From positions 26,837,121 to 26,901,120 of the forward strand of contig JANCRA010000004.1 of the NCBI GenBank assembly GCA_024362935.1: a stretch of DNA of 64,000 nucleotides. The letters run 5' to 3'. This DNA comes from Setophaga petechia (taxonomy: Eukaryota > Chordata > Aves > Passeriformes > Parulidae). Each line of letters opens with the position of its first letter. Position 1 is the stretch's first letter. Both the position numbers and the translations under genes were made by a program. The notes beneath the pieces were generated by a model, which worked only from the letters and a program-made list of their open reading frames with translations, had not been told where the DNA came from and searched no databases. Below are positions 23,201-38,200 of this stretch, one piece after another.

Positions 23201-26200
23201 GAATCAGAAACCTCATCTATTAGTGAGAAGTCAGTGCTTACAGTTCCTTCTGGGTCCACCAAAAGAAGATGCTTGGCTTGTCCTTTGTGCATGCCTGTCA
23301 GCACATAAGAGCCAGGATTCGTGGTACTCTTCCTCACAAGGAAATCTCCACATTTCTTTAATAGCTGCTCTGCTTCTTTCCTGCTCATCTCTCCTTGATA
23401 CCATGGCTCTGTACTCAGCTCCTCAGCTTCAGTCCGGACAGCTACTCTGGATAAAGGAGGACTGGTGCATTCCGTGGAGGTGGACTTCTTCAACATAGCC
23501 TCAGATGCTTGATTCTTGAGAGCATCTTCAAATGGTCCTTGTTATGAAAATAGCAACAAGAGCAGGATCATTCAGATGTAAATCATGTAGCCAAATGGTA
23601 ATTTTCTGGTCATTTTAAACTGGATTTATTTTGCATTACAACTGCTTCTGTTTATGAAAAAAATAAGGGAAGATACACTAATAGACTTACTGATTTATAT
23701 AATATACTAAGACTGAGGAGTGTAATGTGTTTAAAATATATATTATGCACAGAATGATACTGATAAAAATCAGGGTGAACCTTGGCAGGATTTTTTGAAA
23801 GGTACTGGTTTATTTCACTAGTGGCTATTGTCAACAGCTGTATTTACACAATCCGGTAGCAGGCAAATCTTTCCTTCAGTCTTTCTAGTTATTTCAGACA
23901 GTTTAATTTCAAATAAATTGCATAATAGGGGTACCTAACGTAATTATACTCATATCTGGTCTCTGTTCAAACAAGTCATTCATTTAAAAATTACCCATTA
24001 CTAAGTCTCCAGCCCAAGGCTATGTCTAGTAGGGAACATTCACCCTCACCACTCAGCCTACTCCTAGCCTCCATCCAGGAAGAGAACTTCACAAAACAGA
24101 CACAGGTTAACACATTTAACACCATTTGCCTAGTTAAAACCAGCCTTGGGGAAGCACTTTAAACCTCAGCTAAGTCCTGAACTCAGTGCAACTCTAGAGT
24201 TTAGTAGAAAAAGGTGTCATTATGGATCCCAACAGTCTTACAGAAATAGCAAAGAGGGTGCATAGGGTGCTTTGTTACGTGTTGTACTGACCTCTTGGAA
24301 GCTATTTGCTATTGCAAGACCTTCATCTGGCCCACCAGAACATATCAAAAAGAAATGTTGTTCTGTGCCCCTAGGCTTACAAAAGGACATCTGGAGAGCA
24401 GCACAGTGAATTGATACACCAGCTCTGAACAGATTGTTCAGATGCAAGGAGTACAAAGCCCTGTTTGCATGGGGCCACAGAGGCTAGTTTAGCTCAAAGA
24501 AAAAGGAAAAATATTGTGCTGTCACCGTTTATCGATATCTCAGCCAGCTATTAAAAGTAGCTTACAAATGTCTGCACTATACCACAGTCTGCAAGGAGTC
24601 CAACATAGGTTTGTCTCAACAAACCACCATCTTAGGGCTAATTGGCACATTTTCTAATACTACTTTTCTCTGATATTCCAATGGCTGATAACAGCTAACA
24701 TCCCTGATTTCAAACAGCAGATTTTTCTCCTTTCAGATCTATATTCACAGATAGATACTCTCTCAACTTTCTTCCTTCCTCCTTTCTTTCAACTGAACAC
24801 CTCACTGAGCTGTGGAAATAGAGCCATATCTCAGCAAAAACATGCCAGGAAAATAGTTTTTTCCTACACTAAGATAACAGAAATGTAGATACTTTATTTT
24901 ACAAATAATTTTTTAGGCACCAACTGCTTTGTCTCACTGCCTTTTAATTATGTGAACTGAATTAAATAAAGCATGGATAAGCAATTTATTTGAGGTAGGA
25001 AGAGTAAAAAAACCCAAAATTTTTTTCTGTGCATCAAATGCTTTCACTATTTCTTCATCTGATGTATCTTCTCGAGGCTGAAAACAATGTGTATTAGTAG
25101 CACCACTACCAAACTATGTCTGACGCTTAAGCTGTAGTTTTGCAGCTGTGGTGATGATTCTGATCTAGGAAAAGCTGCCTTCAAAGTTGGGACAGATAGG
25201 ACAGTAGGCCTATCCAGAGTAAGAGGTAAGTCAGTACTTTAATTTCCATGCTACATTTCTTGTAGCACAAAGCTTTTCCTGTATGCATTGACTTCCTCAC
25301 AATACTCACAGGACAGGCTGAAGACAATTTTCCACCCATCCATACTTTACTTCACATCACCCTCCTTTACTTTCCAGTATGGCAAGCTTCCTGATTAATT
25401 TTTCTTCTGACAAAATTGCCCATGATGTTAAGGATAACATGGACTGCAACTCAGATGTTATACAGACTAGCTCCAAGTCTTCAGCCACTCTTATTTTAGT
25501 TCAGTCCAATATGAAACCACAATGGATATTAAAAGTCACCATAATTACACCAGGAACACTAAATTTCAGAAACTTTTCTTTTTTTTTTAATACAGAACTG
25601 ATGCATAAACATATTTTGTCACTTATTAGAAAGGACGAAAATAGGAAGGGAACTCACTCATGTCAAACAGATCCTTTCCTGGGCTGCTTGCTTGAGCGTC
25701 CTCTGCTGTTCCACTGAAGGCACTTTCAGCATCTGCCTGAAGTGCCAATAGATCTTCTCTATTTATATTCTGGGTGTTTACATATATTGGCAGCTCTCCA
25801 GTTGGTACTACTTCTGATTTCTCTTCTGACATACTACAAATATCCAGAGATCCTAGAAAAGTCAAGACTTCTTTTGTGTAATTGACAGAACAGTGTTGAC
25901 CAATTATCATCACACCATATCACCACAGGTTTAAAATTTCCTGGGTAGGGAAATATAAAGTTAATAATTGTTGGATCTAGTAGAAAAAGTGTGAATTAAT
26001 GGATTCAGAACTGTGTTTCAATGAGGGTATGGTGGGGCTATTTCCCAGGAGGAAAGGAAATCTTTGAAAGTAAAGGTTGTAAATATCAAAAATGATATTC
26101 TGTTGGGGAGTCATGAAAGGGGGAGAAGGTATAAAATCGTCAAATGTGTATAGATTAACAATAAGGAATATATTCTGGCCTTTGAACAAAAGTGTCCCTA

Positions 26201-29200
26201 GAAACACAGTAGAGTTATTACATGGAGCTGGATGAAATCTCTGTATATGTTTTGAAATTACTTAAAATTCAAAGACAACAAAAGGAACATTATACACTAT
26301 TTGCTATTTGTTGAGTAGAGAAAATTGCTTCACATTTTGAATTAAACTTTTCATTTTTGGCTTTTCATTTAAAAATTCTCTTTCACATACCCTAGTGGGT
26401 CACATTTTCAGAACAGATCATGCAGGAGACATGGGTTTTAAGATATAGAAAGTTAGAAAGCTGAAAGTCTGGGTAATTCTATTCATTAACTGCTCTACAG
26501 AAGAAAATATTTCATGAAGGTCTGCATTTAATAATTTATCCAGAGGTAATTATCAAATGCTTTTCACTGGTATCAACACTAAAACTCAGACAAAGGGAAC
26601 CTATCAACCAAGTTCTGTTCATTGCCTTTGAGGCACTAGACTTTCACATGCTTTGCCCTTCAAGACCACCTGCAGTATTCAGCTAAAAGTAGCAAAACTC
26701 ACCTTGTTTAACAGGCCCGTGATGCCATTCTTCACTGAATTTTTCTCCTAAGTGGTGGCTCTGATAATAAATTTGCTCTCCTCCCATTCCTGATGCAGAC
26801 TAGAATGGACACATGTGCAAGGAATTTTTAAATTGTCTTTAAAATGCTCAGACACATTACAAGTGGCTCTGCCAATTTCTTTGGATGTATTTTGTGTACC
26901 CTCACTCTTCCTTTCCAATTCATCATAATTTCAGAATATATATATATTATACTAAATACATTTGTTTAAGAGTAAGATATTACCAGTGACCTTCAGGTGT
27001 TCTTCCCTGGTTTCTGCTTTTAGTGACCCCCTAAGATACCAAACCATGCATAATTTCTTTAGTTCGTACTCAGGTAGTGAGTCAACCTGTTACTGAGAAA
27101 AGTGTTCCACAGAGACACTTATGGGGCCAGAAGACAGCCCCAACACCATAAGCTGAAAGATTCACATTGGTACCAGGGGATGAAGGGACTTGGGGACTGA
27201 GGGGAGCATGTTAGCTAAAGACAGAACCCCTCTGGATTTAAGCAAAGTTATGCTGGATCTGAAAACACCTCTTAGGGGTCTACATTGATACTGCAGTCAA
27301 ACTTTCAACAGGAGTGCTGGTAGAAATATTCAAGCTGACCTTGGTTTAACATGAGGTAGAAAACCTACCTAGGAACTTGGCTGAATACTAATCACTCCCA
27401 AGTCATTAGAATAATGAGCTGTTTGTAACGGCTGCACTAGATTGTTTAAATGATTCTGCATTAAATCATTCCCACTTAGTGTGCACTATTTGATACTCTC
27501 TGAAGCAGACATGGTTTCTGCAAATGTAGTAGCCCCCAGTGGATTTTTGTTCCTTGAATCCAGTTAATCTTTTAATACCATGAGGATTTCACCTCCTTTA
27601 ATTTGTTCTGAACCTGCCTAATGTATTGCCCCCTCAATCTACAATGGCCATTCAGATGGAAACTGGCCACACAGGAAGGGCTGTGAATTATAGACAATCC
27701 CAAGGTATCCACTATAAAACACGTCTTTTAAAAATTTTGGATCAATCAGCTGGAGAGTAGAAATGAAATTATACTGACCTGAGCTGTGTCTGCGGCAGTG
27801 AGAAGCCTTGTTTTGAGCCTGGCATCAAGGAATCCGCCAGGGGGAGGTATTTTATTTGGGATGTTGTTGTAATAGGGATGCTCGGTTGCCTCGTTTTCTT
27901 CCTCCGTCCATGGGTCCTCAAAACTCTGCATCCTAAAAGAAAGAGTGTGTTTTCTTTTGCCTCTTACTTGTAAATCACTTACAGACACTTTCAGCAGGTT
28001 AAGACTGCCTGTCAGGGAATCACTACTGCATATTGTAGGGACATTTCAGCTACCACTCTAAGTCAGGAAGCAATGATGGAGCACGTGTCAAATCTTCTCT
28101 GTTTAGACAAATTGTCCTAAACCTCCTTTGCAATGTACCAAATTCTTTATGCTGAGAAGAGTGTGTTTGAACTTGACTTTAAAGACCATTCTAAACTGCA
28201 TTAATAAACAACTTTATCTAATCTTAAAATAGCACTTGTAATACTATGACTTGATTGACTGACTAGGCTCTAAATCTTCATCTTTAGTTATGACTGCTCT
28301 ATCAGCAATGTAATTCTGCAAGAACCTCACAAAGTCAAGAGACGTGAATATAGCATGCTTCGATATTAGGATAGTAGCATTGTATATTCCCTATATAACC
28401 AGTTTTGCTCTGATATAAGAGATTACAGAGGGTAAAAGTTCACTAGGGTTTCTAGTAATGTTAGTAAGCACATAGCAATCCATGTCTCTAAAGAAAACAA
28501 AGTGCTATATCCCAGCCTTTTGAACGTACACAAGGAGAGTTTGTATCCTCCAGATATCAATGCAGTCAAACCTCCCTGCAATTCATCACATTCCTAGAAA
28601 CATCACCCTAATATGAGAAATACTGGAACACCATTAGTCATTTTGGAATCCCAGCAGTCTGACCTACTCCATCTAAACTGACACAGCTGCTGTGACAGTA
28701 ATGAGGAAATGGCACAAATAACAACCATATTTGGCCATCCATCTCTGCTTACTAACTACAGCACAAAACACATGACCATTTCAACATCATTGTGAAATCC
28801 ATATTTAGCCTATCTTAAATTGACTGTACCTCTTCCATGTTCATTAGGTAAACACTGTAACACTGTTTTGCTAATACAGCAGAAATAATTTTTAAGTATT
28901 CAAGTCCTGTCTGTGCCCAGCAACATTGTCCACATTTTATCAAGTAAATTGAAAGCTAAAGAAGGTCCTTTAGCTGTCTTCTGCGATTGCACTCACCTAT
29001 CAGATAAAGTAGGTGTCTTAGAGGGACATTGCAAGTACTGCTTAAATCGAAGCTCGAATGCTTGCCCTATGGTGCTGATGACATCCTGGGCCAGGCCATC
29101 ACAGCATTCCAGTATATGACAAGCTAAATGAAAAAGATTGACACATGCAAATCACTGTTTATGTCGTGGTGGGATGCAATGACCTATGACAAAACACCTA

Positions 29201-32200
29201 CGCTGTCAAGGTTAGTTGCTCTATTAGTGATGTGCACATTTCAATAAACCCCAATTCTGATACAGTGAATTTTAGGCAATCACAACTTTTTAAAGGTTAC
29301 ATGAAATTGTACTGATGTGTAACTGCAATAGACAAGGTCCCTAATCTGTTCTGTTATTTTAACAAGCCCACGAACAGAAAAAAACTCATAAAGTTTCACT
29401 TGTTATTAACTGAATGCAATAGATTATGTAAGAATTCTAAGCTTTAAATTGAAATTACACAAATATTAATAGATTACAATAACAATAAAAGCTTTTTTTT
29501 ATTTTCCTCAGTTTAATTACTTCACTTTTATGTCTTATCACCCCAAGTTCACAAGCTGCTCTCTTTTTCCAAATTAGAGTCTGAGGGAGGAGCAGTGTCC
29601 GCAGATACTTCCTAGATAATGAGCTCTGATCTTCTTCCAGAATTACAGAGGTTAGAGCCTTTTCCTGTTTGTTTGCATGGAGACACTCCCAGCAAACTGC
29701 AGGGCTGCTGAGGAGTGCAGAGCCAGCAACCTGATTAGCTACAGCACTTCCCCATGTTCGACTTCTCTGAACCTACTGCGGCAGTAAAGGGGGAGGATAG
29801 CAACACAAACTCTCTTCCTATAGAAACTGAGAAACCTTTATCAGCTGTCTGAGCAGATATATCTGTCCTGGTTTTAAATCAGAGAATGGCTTGGAGGTCT
29901 CATCATATGTGAAAACATAAAGAGGTGAACTTGTGGAGTTCCCGCAATTCAACACTGCGGGAACAGAGATGGGTGCTAAGAGGTGGAAGCTAAAGAGCTC
30001 AATGAACAACATCTCAATGATATCCAGAGAAGCCAAAGTGAGTTAATTTTCCATAATCAGAATTGGACAAGAATATTGTCTACTGGCTAGAGCCTGGACT
30101 GGATTTCAAACTGTTTCTTTTCCAAGTCCTGCCACGGGAAAGTGGATTCTTGCTCAAAGCTACCAATTTGTTCATCCCTGACTGCTTTAATAACCTGAAT
30201 ATAAGCTCCTCAGCTGAAAAACTGCATTTTAGCACATGCCTAGTGTCCAGCTCACTGGAACCAAGTGCACTGGATGCGAGTGTCCTACAAATAAGGGTTG
30301 GTCATGACATTTAGCTGAAGTAATACAGGGAGACTAAGTAGGTGTAGATATTAGTTTTTCAGAGGCTGAAATATTGGATAGACTTCTGGAGAGGCCAAAA
30401 AAAGGGCCAAGAAACCTGCAGTTGCTAGTATGGATTGTCTGCTGTCTCTTCTTCAGTGGCAGCAGCAGCCACAGCACCTCATTCAGCACGAGATGGCACC
30501 AGTGACAGTGCCAAGCAGATACAGTGGTGTTCTCTTCTCACCTTAGAGCATCTGCTGTGCCAGCCATCAAGTTAAAATGCCTTGTCCAGGGAAATGCCCC
30601 TAGCTACATGTTGAAAGTGAATTCAGCGGACAAAAACAGGACCTCCATGTGTCCAAAGACAGAGGTAGACATTCCTGACTAGCAGTGAGACATTTGTTTT
30701 TTTATGACCTCTGCAACACTGCTATTGGCATTGAACAATCAGCCCCCATGGAAGGTGCACATTTATCTCTGAAAACGTGGTCCAAAAGTAGTTAGGCCAA
30801 ACAAAGCTAAAATGTTTGCACTCCATAACTAGAGTGCAAATTTAAGGAGGCGATATTGCTCACTGCTAAACCTTTCTGGTGCTGAAATGAAGCATGAGTC
30901 ATTAAGTAGTTTCAGTAGGTGACATAATGAGTAACCTGTTTCCTTGGAGACGTGAATGGACTTTCAGCAGGTAGGAGATACGCTTCTTGTAAAAGGATGA
31001 GAAGGTTTGGCTCACACAGAGATGATTTCTTGTGAATGTTACAGCAGAAAATAGACAGCCTTGAGCTTGCTAGATCCAGAATGCAAAGCACGAATACAGC
31101 TTTTCCATCCTTGTGAAGAAATGAATCTAATATGCAAGCTATACTACAGCACTGGTGATAGTAGCAGCAGTAACATTTTCGCCAGCTACAGAGGTAAAGA
31201 CAAATCCCCTCTTAAAGTAATTTGCAGACAACACAAAGAATGACAGAATGGCAAGTGATGGTAAAAGAGGGCAATTCAGGTCCCTTGGTAAATTAGACCC
31301 TTTTAAAGAATGTGTTTTAATACAGGTGACATACAAAGTCACTGATCTGCAAAGCACTGATGTATACAGACAGTGGGGAAAAGCACCCATAGGAAAGTCA
31401 TAATGTTGAAGGCTTAAAGATCACAGCATGAAAGAATTTCACATGAGGTAACAGTTCTTCACTGCAGCAAAAAGGGCTTAGAAGGAACCAGCTGACGAAG
31501 AGGACAAAAGGAAGAAAAAATAGGAAGGTGCATTCTGTGCAATAGGGACAGCCCCTGTTATGCAGATATCATATACCTTTTTAAAACAGCTGCAGGAAAA
31601 TGAAGGAAGGAGGTACAGAAATTATCTGAAGGATGGAGGATGTGCATTGCAGCTGAAATGCTACACAGTCAATTTTTTTTATAAAGAAAACTAAGAAATT
31701 GCTTCACCTGAATAAACAAAAGGAAGACAACAATATCAGGTGCTCAGATGATGTCTAAGTTTAGGATAGCCTAGCTCAACAAGGAACAGTCACAGGAAGC
31801 TAAGGATGTAAGATAGAAGGAACATAGTACAGGAAGAGCGTAGTGCAGAAGGAACATGACAGAAGACAGAGCACAGGGTTCCTCCAAGCCCTACAGAGAA
31901 AATATTTGGTCGACAGTGCTAGTCCCTACACTGACTGAGGTCTCTCAGAACAGCTAAATCAGGCTTGGATATAGAGGAAAGCTACTGCTAAAGCAGGTGG
32001 GCTGGAGAGCAGCTCTGCACCATGCATTCCATAGTCTGACACTGGAGCCTCTCCAACAAGATATTGTAATGGAACAAGCATTGCAAAGAACTGGACGATT
32101 CCCTTTCTCCCATTCCCTTTAAGTTCTCTAGGTATTTCACTTACATTCAGCATATTAGTATGCTTAGTGCAGGTATTATTTATGAGCCAATACCCTCAAG

Positions 32201-35200
32201 TCTGGACATCTCTGCACATGGACACAGCAGATTCTACAGGTATCATAAAGATGACTACATATGGAAGCCAGTGGGTCAGTTGTGCTAATGGTAAGGTGGA
32301 CAGCTGAGGGTTTGCAGGATTAGCAAACAGTTACAGTGTCTGAATTCTCCAGAAAAAAAAAGTACCTCCTGTTGGAAGTACTTGACGTCTTTTCTTTTTT
32401 TTGGAGATAGTCTGTTCTTCTCTCTCTATGATCTATGAATAGTAAACAGATTCTCAGGTACATTAAAAAATGCTTTGTATGTTGCATTAAGACCTAGTGA
32501 ACACAATCAACAAGCAGGGCCCTGTCCATGACTGATTGCTACTAAAGCAATACAATCTTGAATAAATCTTTACTGAGAAAGAGAATTACAGCAAGCTGGC
32601 TGTAAAGCTAGTTATTTGATAAAGAATCTGATTCTGTCAGGAAGACTTAGGCATGTACTGGGAAGACCTAACAGATACAGCTGCCTCATCAGATGACTTT
32701 ATCAGAAGACTGCTTAGCTCTTGCACAGTGATTGGGGGTAGGTAAGACTTGGCTGTTGCCTAGAAGCTTATACAGCCAAGTAAGGCAAGTGTTTGATTTA
32801 AGAGATGAAGAGAATCAAAGTGTTATTTGGGTATAAACTAGAGGCAAGACCTACTTATTCCAAGCTTGAGAAATAAACTGCTGCTTCTTATTGCTGCACA
32901 ATTTTTCCATGGTTCTGTCAAAGGCCATCCTTTGATTGGGCTACATTCCACATTCATGTTTTTCAGGGGGGAGGGACTGTTATCTGACTTAAAGCATTAA
33001 TAACTAGTGTTTCTCAAAGGAAATACAGACATCAAATAGATATATATAACTTACCTCTACGATTAACAGGATCCTTAGCTACATATGCAATATAGTCTGA
33101 AGTATCCTGTCAAAAAATTAAGATACCTACAATGAATGCAAAAGCATATTTGCACTGATTACAGCAAAAGATCACAGTCCAGAGTATGTACGGTCCTTTG
33201 GACAGAGCCTCAAATGAATATTTTGCTTTACAGATGTATACTACTTAAATCCCATATAAAAGTTTATGGGTTTTGGTACTCATTTCCTTTTACTGCTTTC
33301 TTTTTTACAGAATGTGATCCAATCCAGCAGAATTTTAAAATCTCTTCTATCAGCCAAACAAACTCAGTAGGATTTGGCCCAGGCCTCATTTAAGGAGGGA
33401 ATAGAATTATGAGTCCTTATCTTCAAACTACCCAGAGATTTTGGTTCATAACATGAATAATCATCTGGTTCTGTGGGAGTAACAGTGCTGCTCCTCAGAA
33501 ATACTGAGCAATGGTATTTATTCATGTGTGACAAGCAGGTGTTTACTTTACTCACTGAAGTGCCATACGGCACAGAGGTGCTCAGCCACTGCTTGGCTCT
33601 CACAGGCAGTATCCCTGCACGCCCTCCCCCAGCCCTTAGGCTGCTCCCTGCCACACCTGTTGCCACATGATTGGTGGATTTTCTGGCCAGAGCACACAGA
33701 CATCTTCTTGTGGGATTTTTTTCTTCCTCTCCTGCCACTCCTATGCTCCTGTGCACAAATGGTGCAGACTTCTATTATTATGCAGATTAAACAGAAAGGC
33801 CTGGGTTTATGGGAAACACTTAGGCCTGCTGATATATCTGAAAAATGCCATGTTGCCTTGATGCAATCAGGAAGTCCTGGTTAGATCTGGTATTTCCTGA
33901 CTATGCCTGGCTAGTCAGATAGGCTAAACCCAAGGGATATACAGGATACATTACAGCTGACTGTGTACCCAAAGCCTTTTTGGGTGACTGATCCAAAATC
34001 ATTGCCAATTATGACAAGATCTAACATCATAATAAACATCAATCTTCAGTTAAAAGATAGACTTCTTCTGCACAGCTTTTTCTAGTGCAAGCACACAACC
34101 ACCACCAGCCACCCAAAATAAATCACTGTACTAAATGTCTACATAATTTCCTTCCTAAGGAGGGAGCAAGGGAAAGGATGAAGCACAGTCATGGGCTTTG
34201 GTGACAGATGTGTAACCATGTCAGTTAATGCATCGTTGGAAGGCACTCAGACACAGCAGCAGGGAGACTGCTCTGTTAAAAAAGCACAGCTCTATTTTGT
34301 CTCATAATTTCTTATACATCCTGTGGCACAGTGTCTGGGCAGTGACCGCAGTGGAAATAAGGATGCATATCAACAAGTAAGGGGAAAACAAAGGTGACAA
34401 CGTCTACAGTAGCAAATAATACAGAGCCCTTGTCTCACTTGTACTAGTTTCTCACAGCATGCCCTGAAACTCTCTGAGGGACCAGCACATGCTTGGCATC
34501 AATTCCAAGAGACCACTATGAGGGAAGAGAGTGAATGTGTGGGTGCAAATTGCACTGTGTTATTTATTTCAGGGCCAGAAAGACTAGAAAATGGGCCACA
34601 GATCAATTTATTTACTACTTCAGGCATAGCTAATGGACACATTTATGCCTGAGTAAATCATAGATCTATCTCACAGCTAGCATGGGTGTGACAGTCTGAA
34701 AATACCTACTCCTTATTTCATTTAAAGCTCTGAGATTCAAGCTGACTATGACAAACCATTAAGGACCTAAGGTAGGCACATTTCAGTGTGGCTAAGTTAG
34801 AAGACCCTCATCCAAAAACTATACAGGATTTGGCTGATGCAGGAAAGTGATCCTTGACATTCAAGAACTGAAAACAAGTATAAATGAGCTATAATTTATA
34901 GCCTGAAGACATTACTTTGCAGTGTTAAAATTCGGAGGTATCGCTGAAACTGAAAAACTACTGCCTTCAGGGACCTCTGAGAGACCTGCCTTATTAGACT
35001 TTATGGCATCCTCCACTCCAAAATTTCAGCAGATATCTCCAAAAAACAGATGTCTTCTCTGGCAGCCTGGAAACAGCCACCTGAAATTACTGTGGAGAAA
35101 AATTGTTTAGAGTATCATAGGAGGGGCTGAATAGAGCTAAAGTGGATTGAGAGCACAGCCTTGGAAGTGAAATAAAATGGTTCTGAAATGGCACGTAAAA

Positions 35201-38200
35201 GGATTTGGTACAGAGGTTTTTAAGCTCCCATATTCTGACACAGCCAGAAACTGACTCATTGCAAAGGGAAATATTGCAGAAGTATATATTTCAGTCATTC
35301 TCCAGGACTCTGAAACACTTCTCCAGGGGTTACATTTTCAATAACATAATTAACGGTATGGGAGTGGGAGGAAGGTAGTAAAGCTAACTGCTATGACAAA
35401 TGGGAGGCAGATATCCAGAGAAGAAAGGTTGATGGGGTAGAGAAGTGATAGTCTCACGTCCTAGTAAACCAAACTCCAAAATAACTTCAAAATAAGGGAA
35501 TCACTTCCTGAAGAAACAAGGGCACATATCTAGTTTCCTAGGTCACCATGGCCTTTCTCCTACCTGTTTAAAAGTCATATAAGGAGATACATTTATGGTC
35601 TGGAGGCCAGTTGTGGTTGGGAGATGCAGTTTGGTGGTGACAGTCCACTACCAAGTAGGAATCATTAAGGGTTGATGAAAGTTGTGTCTAGATGGCTCTC
35701 TGATGAGTAAATAAATCTGTGAGCTAAATCACATCCTTGCATTTTGTCATCTTCCAGGAAAAAGGAACTAGCTGCTTTTTGCACAAACTTTTGAGTTAAA
35801 GTTGTTCCTTACTAGACCAGAGATAAGCTTGTAGAAAAACATTAGATACTCATACCTATTTTCTTCATCCCAACACCAGAATGAATTCACGCAATAGTCT
35901 TATTGGGAACACAGATTCATAATTTCACTGTACCTTGTAGGCTCCCTTGCACCATGAAATTTTATTTCTCTGGTAGCTGACTGACTCAGTAGTGAGATTT
36001 TTATCTCTTTAAAACATTTGGAAGAGCTTGTTTACTCCAAATCCAGAACTCTACTGCTGTTCCTCTCCTCTTTCCTGGTAAATCATTTCATCAGTGGGCA
36101 GTGTGAAATGGTGTTTCCAGGACTTAGCATTTGGGATGGCAGATGGGTAGCAAAGAATCTTCTTATGGAGGCAGGGAACTGTGCTAATCACTCCTCTGCC
36201 CACTTCAGGAATTGTTCATTTACAGCATCCATTGCAATCTGTTGTGTTTCCAAGCTGCTGTTGATCCATTTTTTGTTCCCCAAATTATTGTGATATTGTG
36301 TCCTTTTCCCTTCTGCAATTGTACTGAACTCAGTGAAGCTAAACTAAGACTAGAATTTGTCTTTATGCTTTCTGACAAAAACACAATGAACAGAGAAAGC
36401 ACCAAGTATCTTCACCTTAACAGAGTTAACTGAGAGAATTAACTCACAAAGCAGGCTAGAAATTGCCTTACTTGTAGTACATGACTGATATATGACAGAT
36501 AATCACTTGATGGAGAAAAAGATACTCATTCAATTAATCTAAGTTTAAAAGCTTTCAAAACTCTAAGGTAAGAGCTCCGTCACTAATTCATATTTTCCCC
36601 ATTGCTTCCTGAATGACAAATACTTCTGAAGCCCATTTATTAATATACCTTTGGACAAACAGGTTATAAAAATAAGGAAAAGCACAATAAGCAGGAATCT
36701 GCCCTTTGATGTACATTAATAAAATTTTTAGGTGTATCTAAAAGCTTTGCAAAACTGAAGAGAAAGATCTGTGCTTTTCCTGAAAGCCTGCCTTCAACCT
36801 GCATGACTACAGCAAATATACCTGCAGGCAGAATTTAGCACAGTCTTCTCAATTCACACTTGCAGTTGAGAAGAAAAAAAAAAAGAAAGAAAAGCACGCA
36901 TTACTACAAATACTATAAATACTATAAATATAGCTGCAACATATTCTACTACTGTAAAAAGTGCAATATAAATAACAGGATAAAAATCCATACAATGCCC
37001 ATACAGCTATTCTACATTACTCTGAAAAACAAAGCCCTGCTTATCTGTTGCCATATGAATGCTTACAGCCCCTTGATAGTTTTTGTTACAGTGATCCAAA
37101 GGGGAGAATCCATGAACACTTGTCAGCCATTCCCCTCAAAGAGAGCTTGATGGCAACAATCAAGAAAAATTTATGAAAGAGGAAGCGGGAGCTGAGTTGT
37201 GGTTGTATTTTTCTTTTAGAAAGATGTGCTTTAAATTTTGTCACATGGCCCTCGTGAAGCAGTTTCTGTGTGGGAGAAGGCTTTACAGAAATGCTTACCG
37301 GATCACCTCCAGACGCAAAGGAGATGGATTGCATATGGTGATTTGCTATGATCTGTATGGATCAGAAAGAATAAGTGTGAGTCAGATGGGTTTCTTACAG
37401 TTTGCAATTCTGATTTCAGTTTTTTGCTTGTATGCTGCTGAAAATACAAAATCAAGATCAAAATTACCTGCAGGGACTTCAAAGAGCAGCATGATAAAAT
37501 AAACAAACTTAAGGATAAATTGTTTCTGTTCCGGTGTTCTTTAAAATGTATCAGGAATACTGCAAGATTGCTAAATGTACTCAGAACTCTAGTAAATCAT
37601 ACAGACCTGTCGGAAAGTGTCTTTGGAGAAATTTTAATCTGCTAAAACTCACCTTCTTTATTACAGATAATGATGAATGAAACAAAAGGTCCAATTCATC
37701 AAACCATTTTTCTGCTGATGCCACTCTGGTGAAATCAATGAAACCATGCCAACCTCTACACCAACTAAGATTCCTGACATTGCATCCAATACCTATTGTG
37801 TCATTTTATGTTTCAAACATCAACTTGTTTACAATATGCAAACAGAATTTTGAATCTAGCTGCAGTGTAGTATTGTGGACAAATTCACAGGCACACTTCA
37901 GGGCATTTGAAATTCAAATTGCTTATGTACAATTTGAACTAATATGATATTTCTCTGGGAAAAGACAATTTGTCCTGAACCTCTAATAAAAGCAGAACGT
38001 CTCTGCTATTCTGAGAATCAACGTAAAAAATCTTTTAAAAATGAAATAATGTAACAACCAAGAAAGAAAAGGTCATTTGAAAGAAATTTTCACTTGATAT
38101 TTGAGTCACAGAAGCCATGCCAAGGGATTCATCTGAGATGGGACAGGCTGCTGTTAAGAGCCTTTGAGCATCTGACAATAAGAATTAAGGTCTTGGTTCT

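Noticed and set aside
23185..23496. 103-codon ORF taken as a stand-alone SH2 protein
   Set aside because: It is an internal exon of SHC3. The acceptor lies upstream of its first ATG and the frame continues into the exon at 20136-20264.
28913..29119. + ORF of 68 codons
   Set aside because: Antisense to the SHC3 exon at 28997-29123.
37173..37502. + ORF of 109 codons
   Set aside because: Overlaps the SHC3 exon 37299-37352 antisense; the shadow and the flanking frame show no domain.
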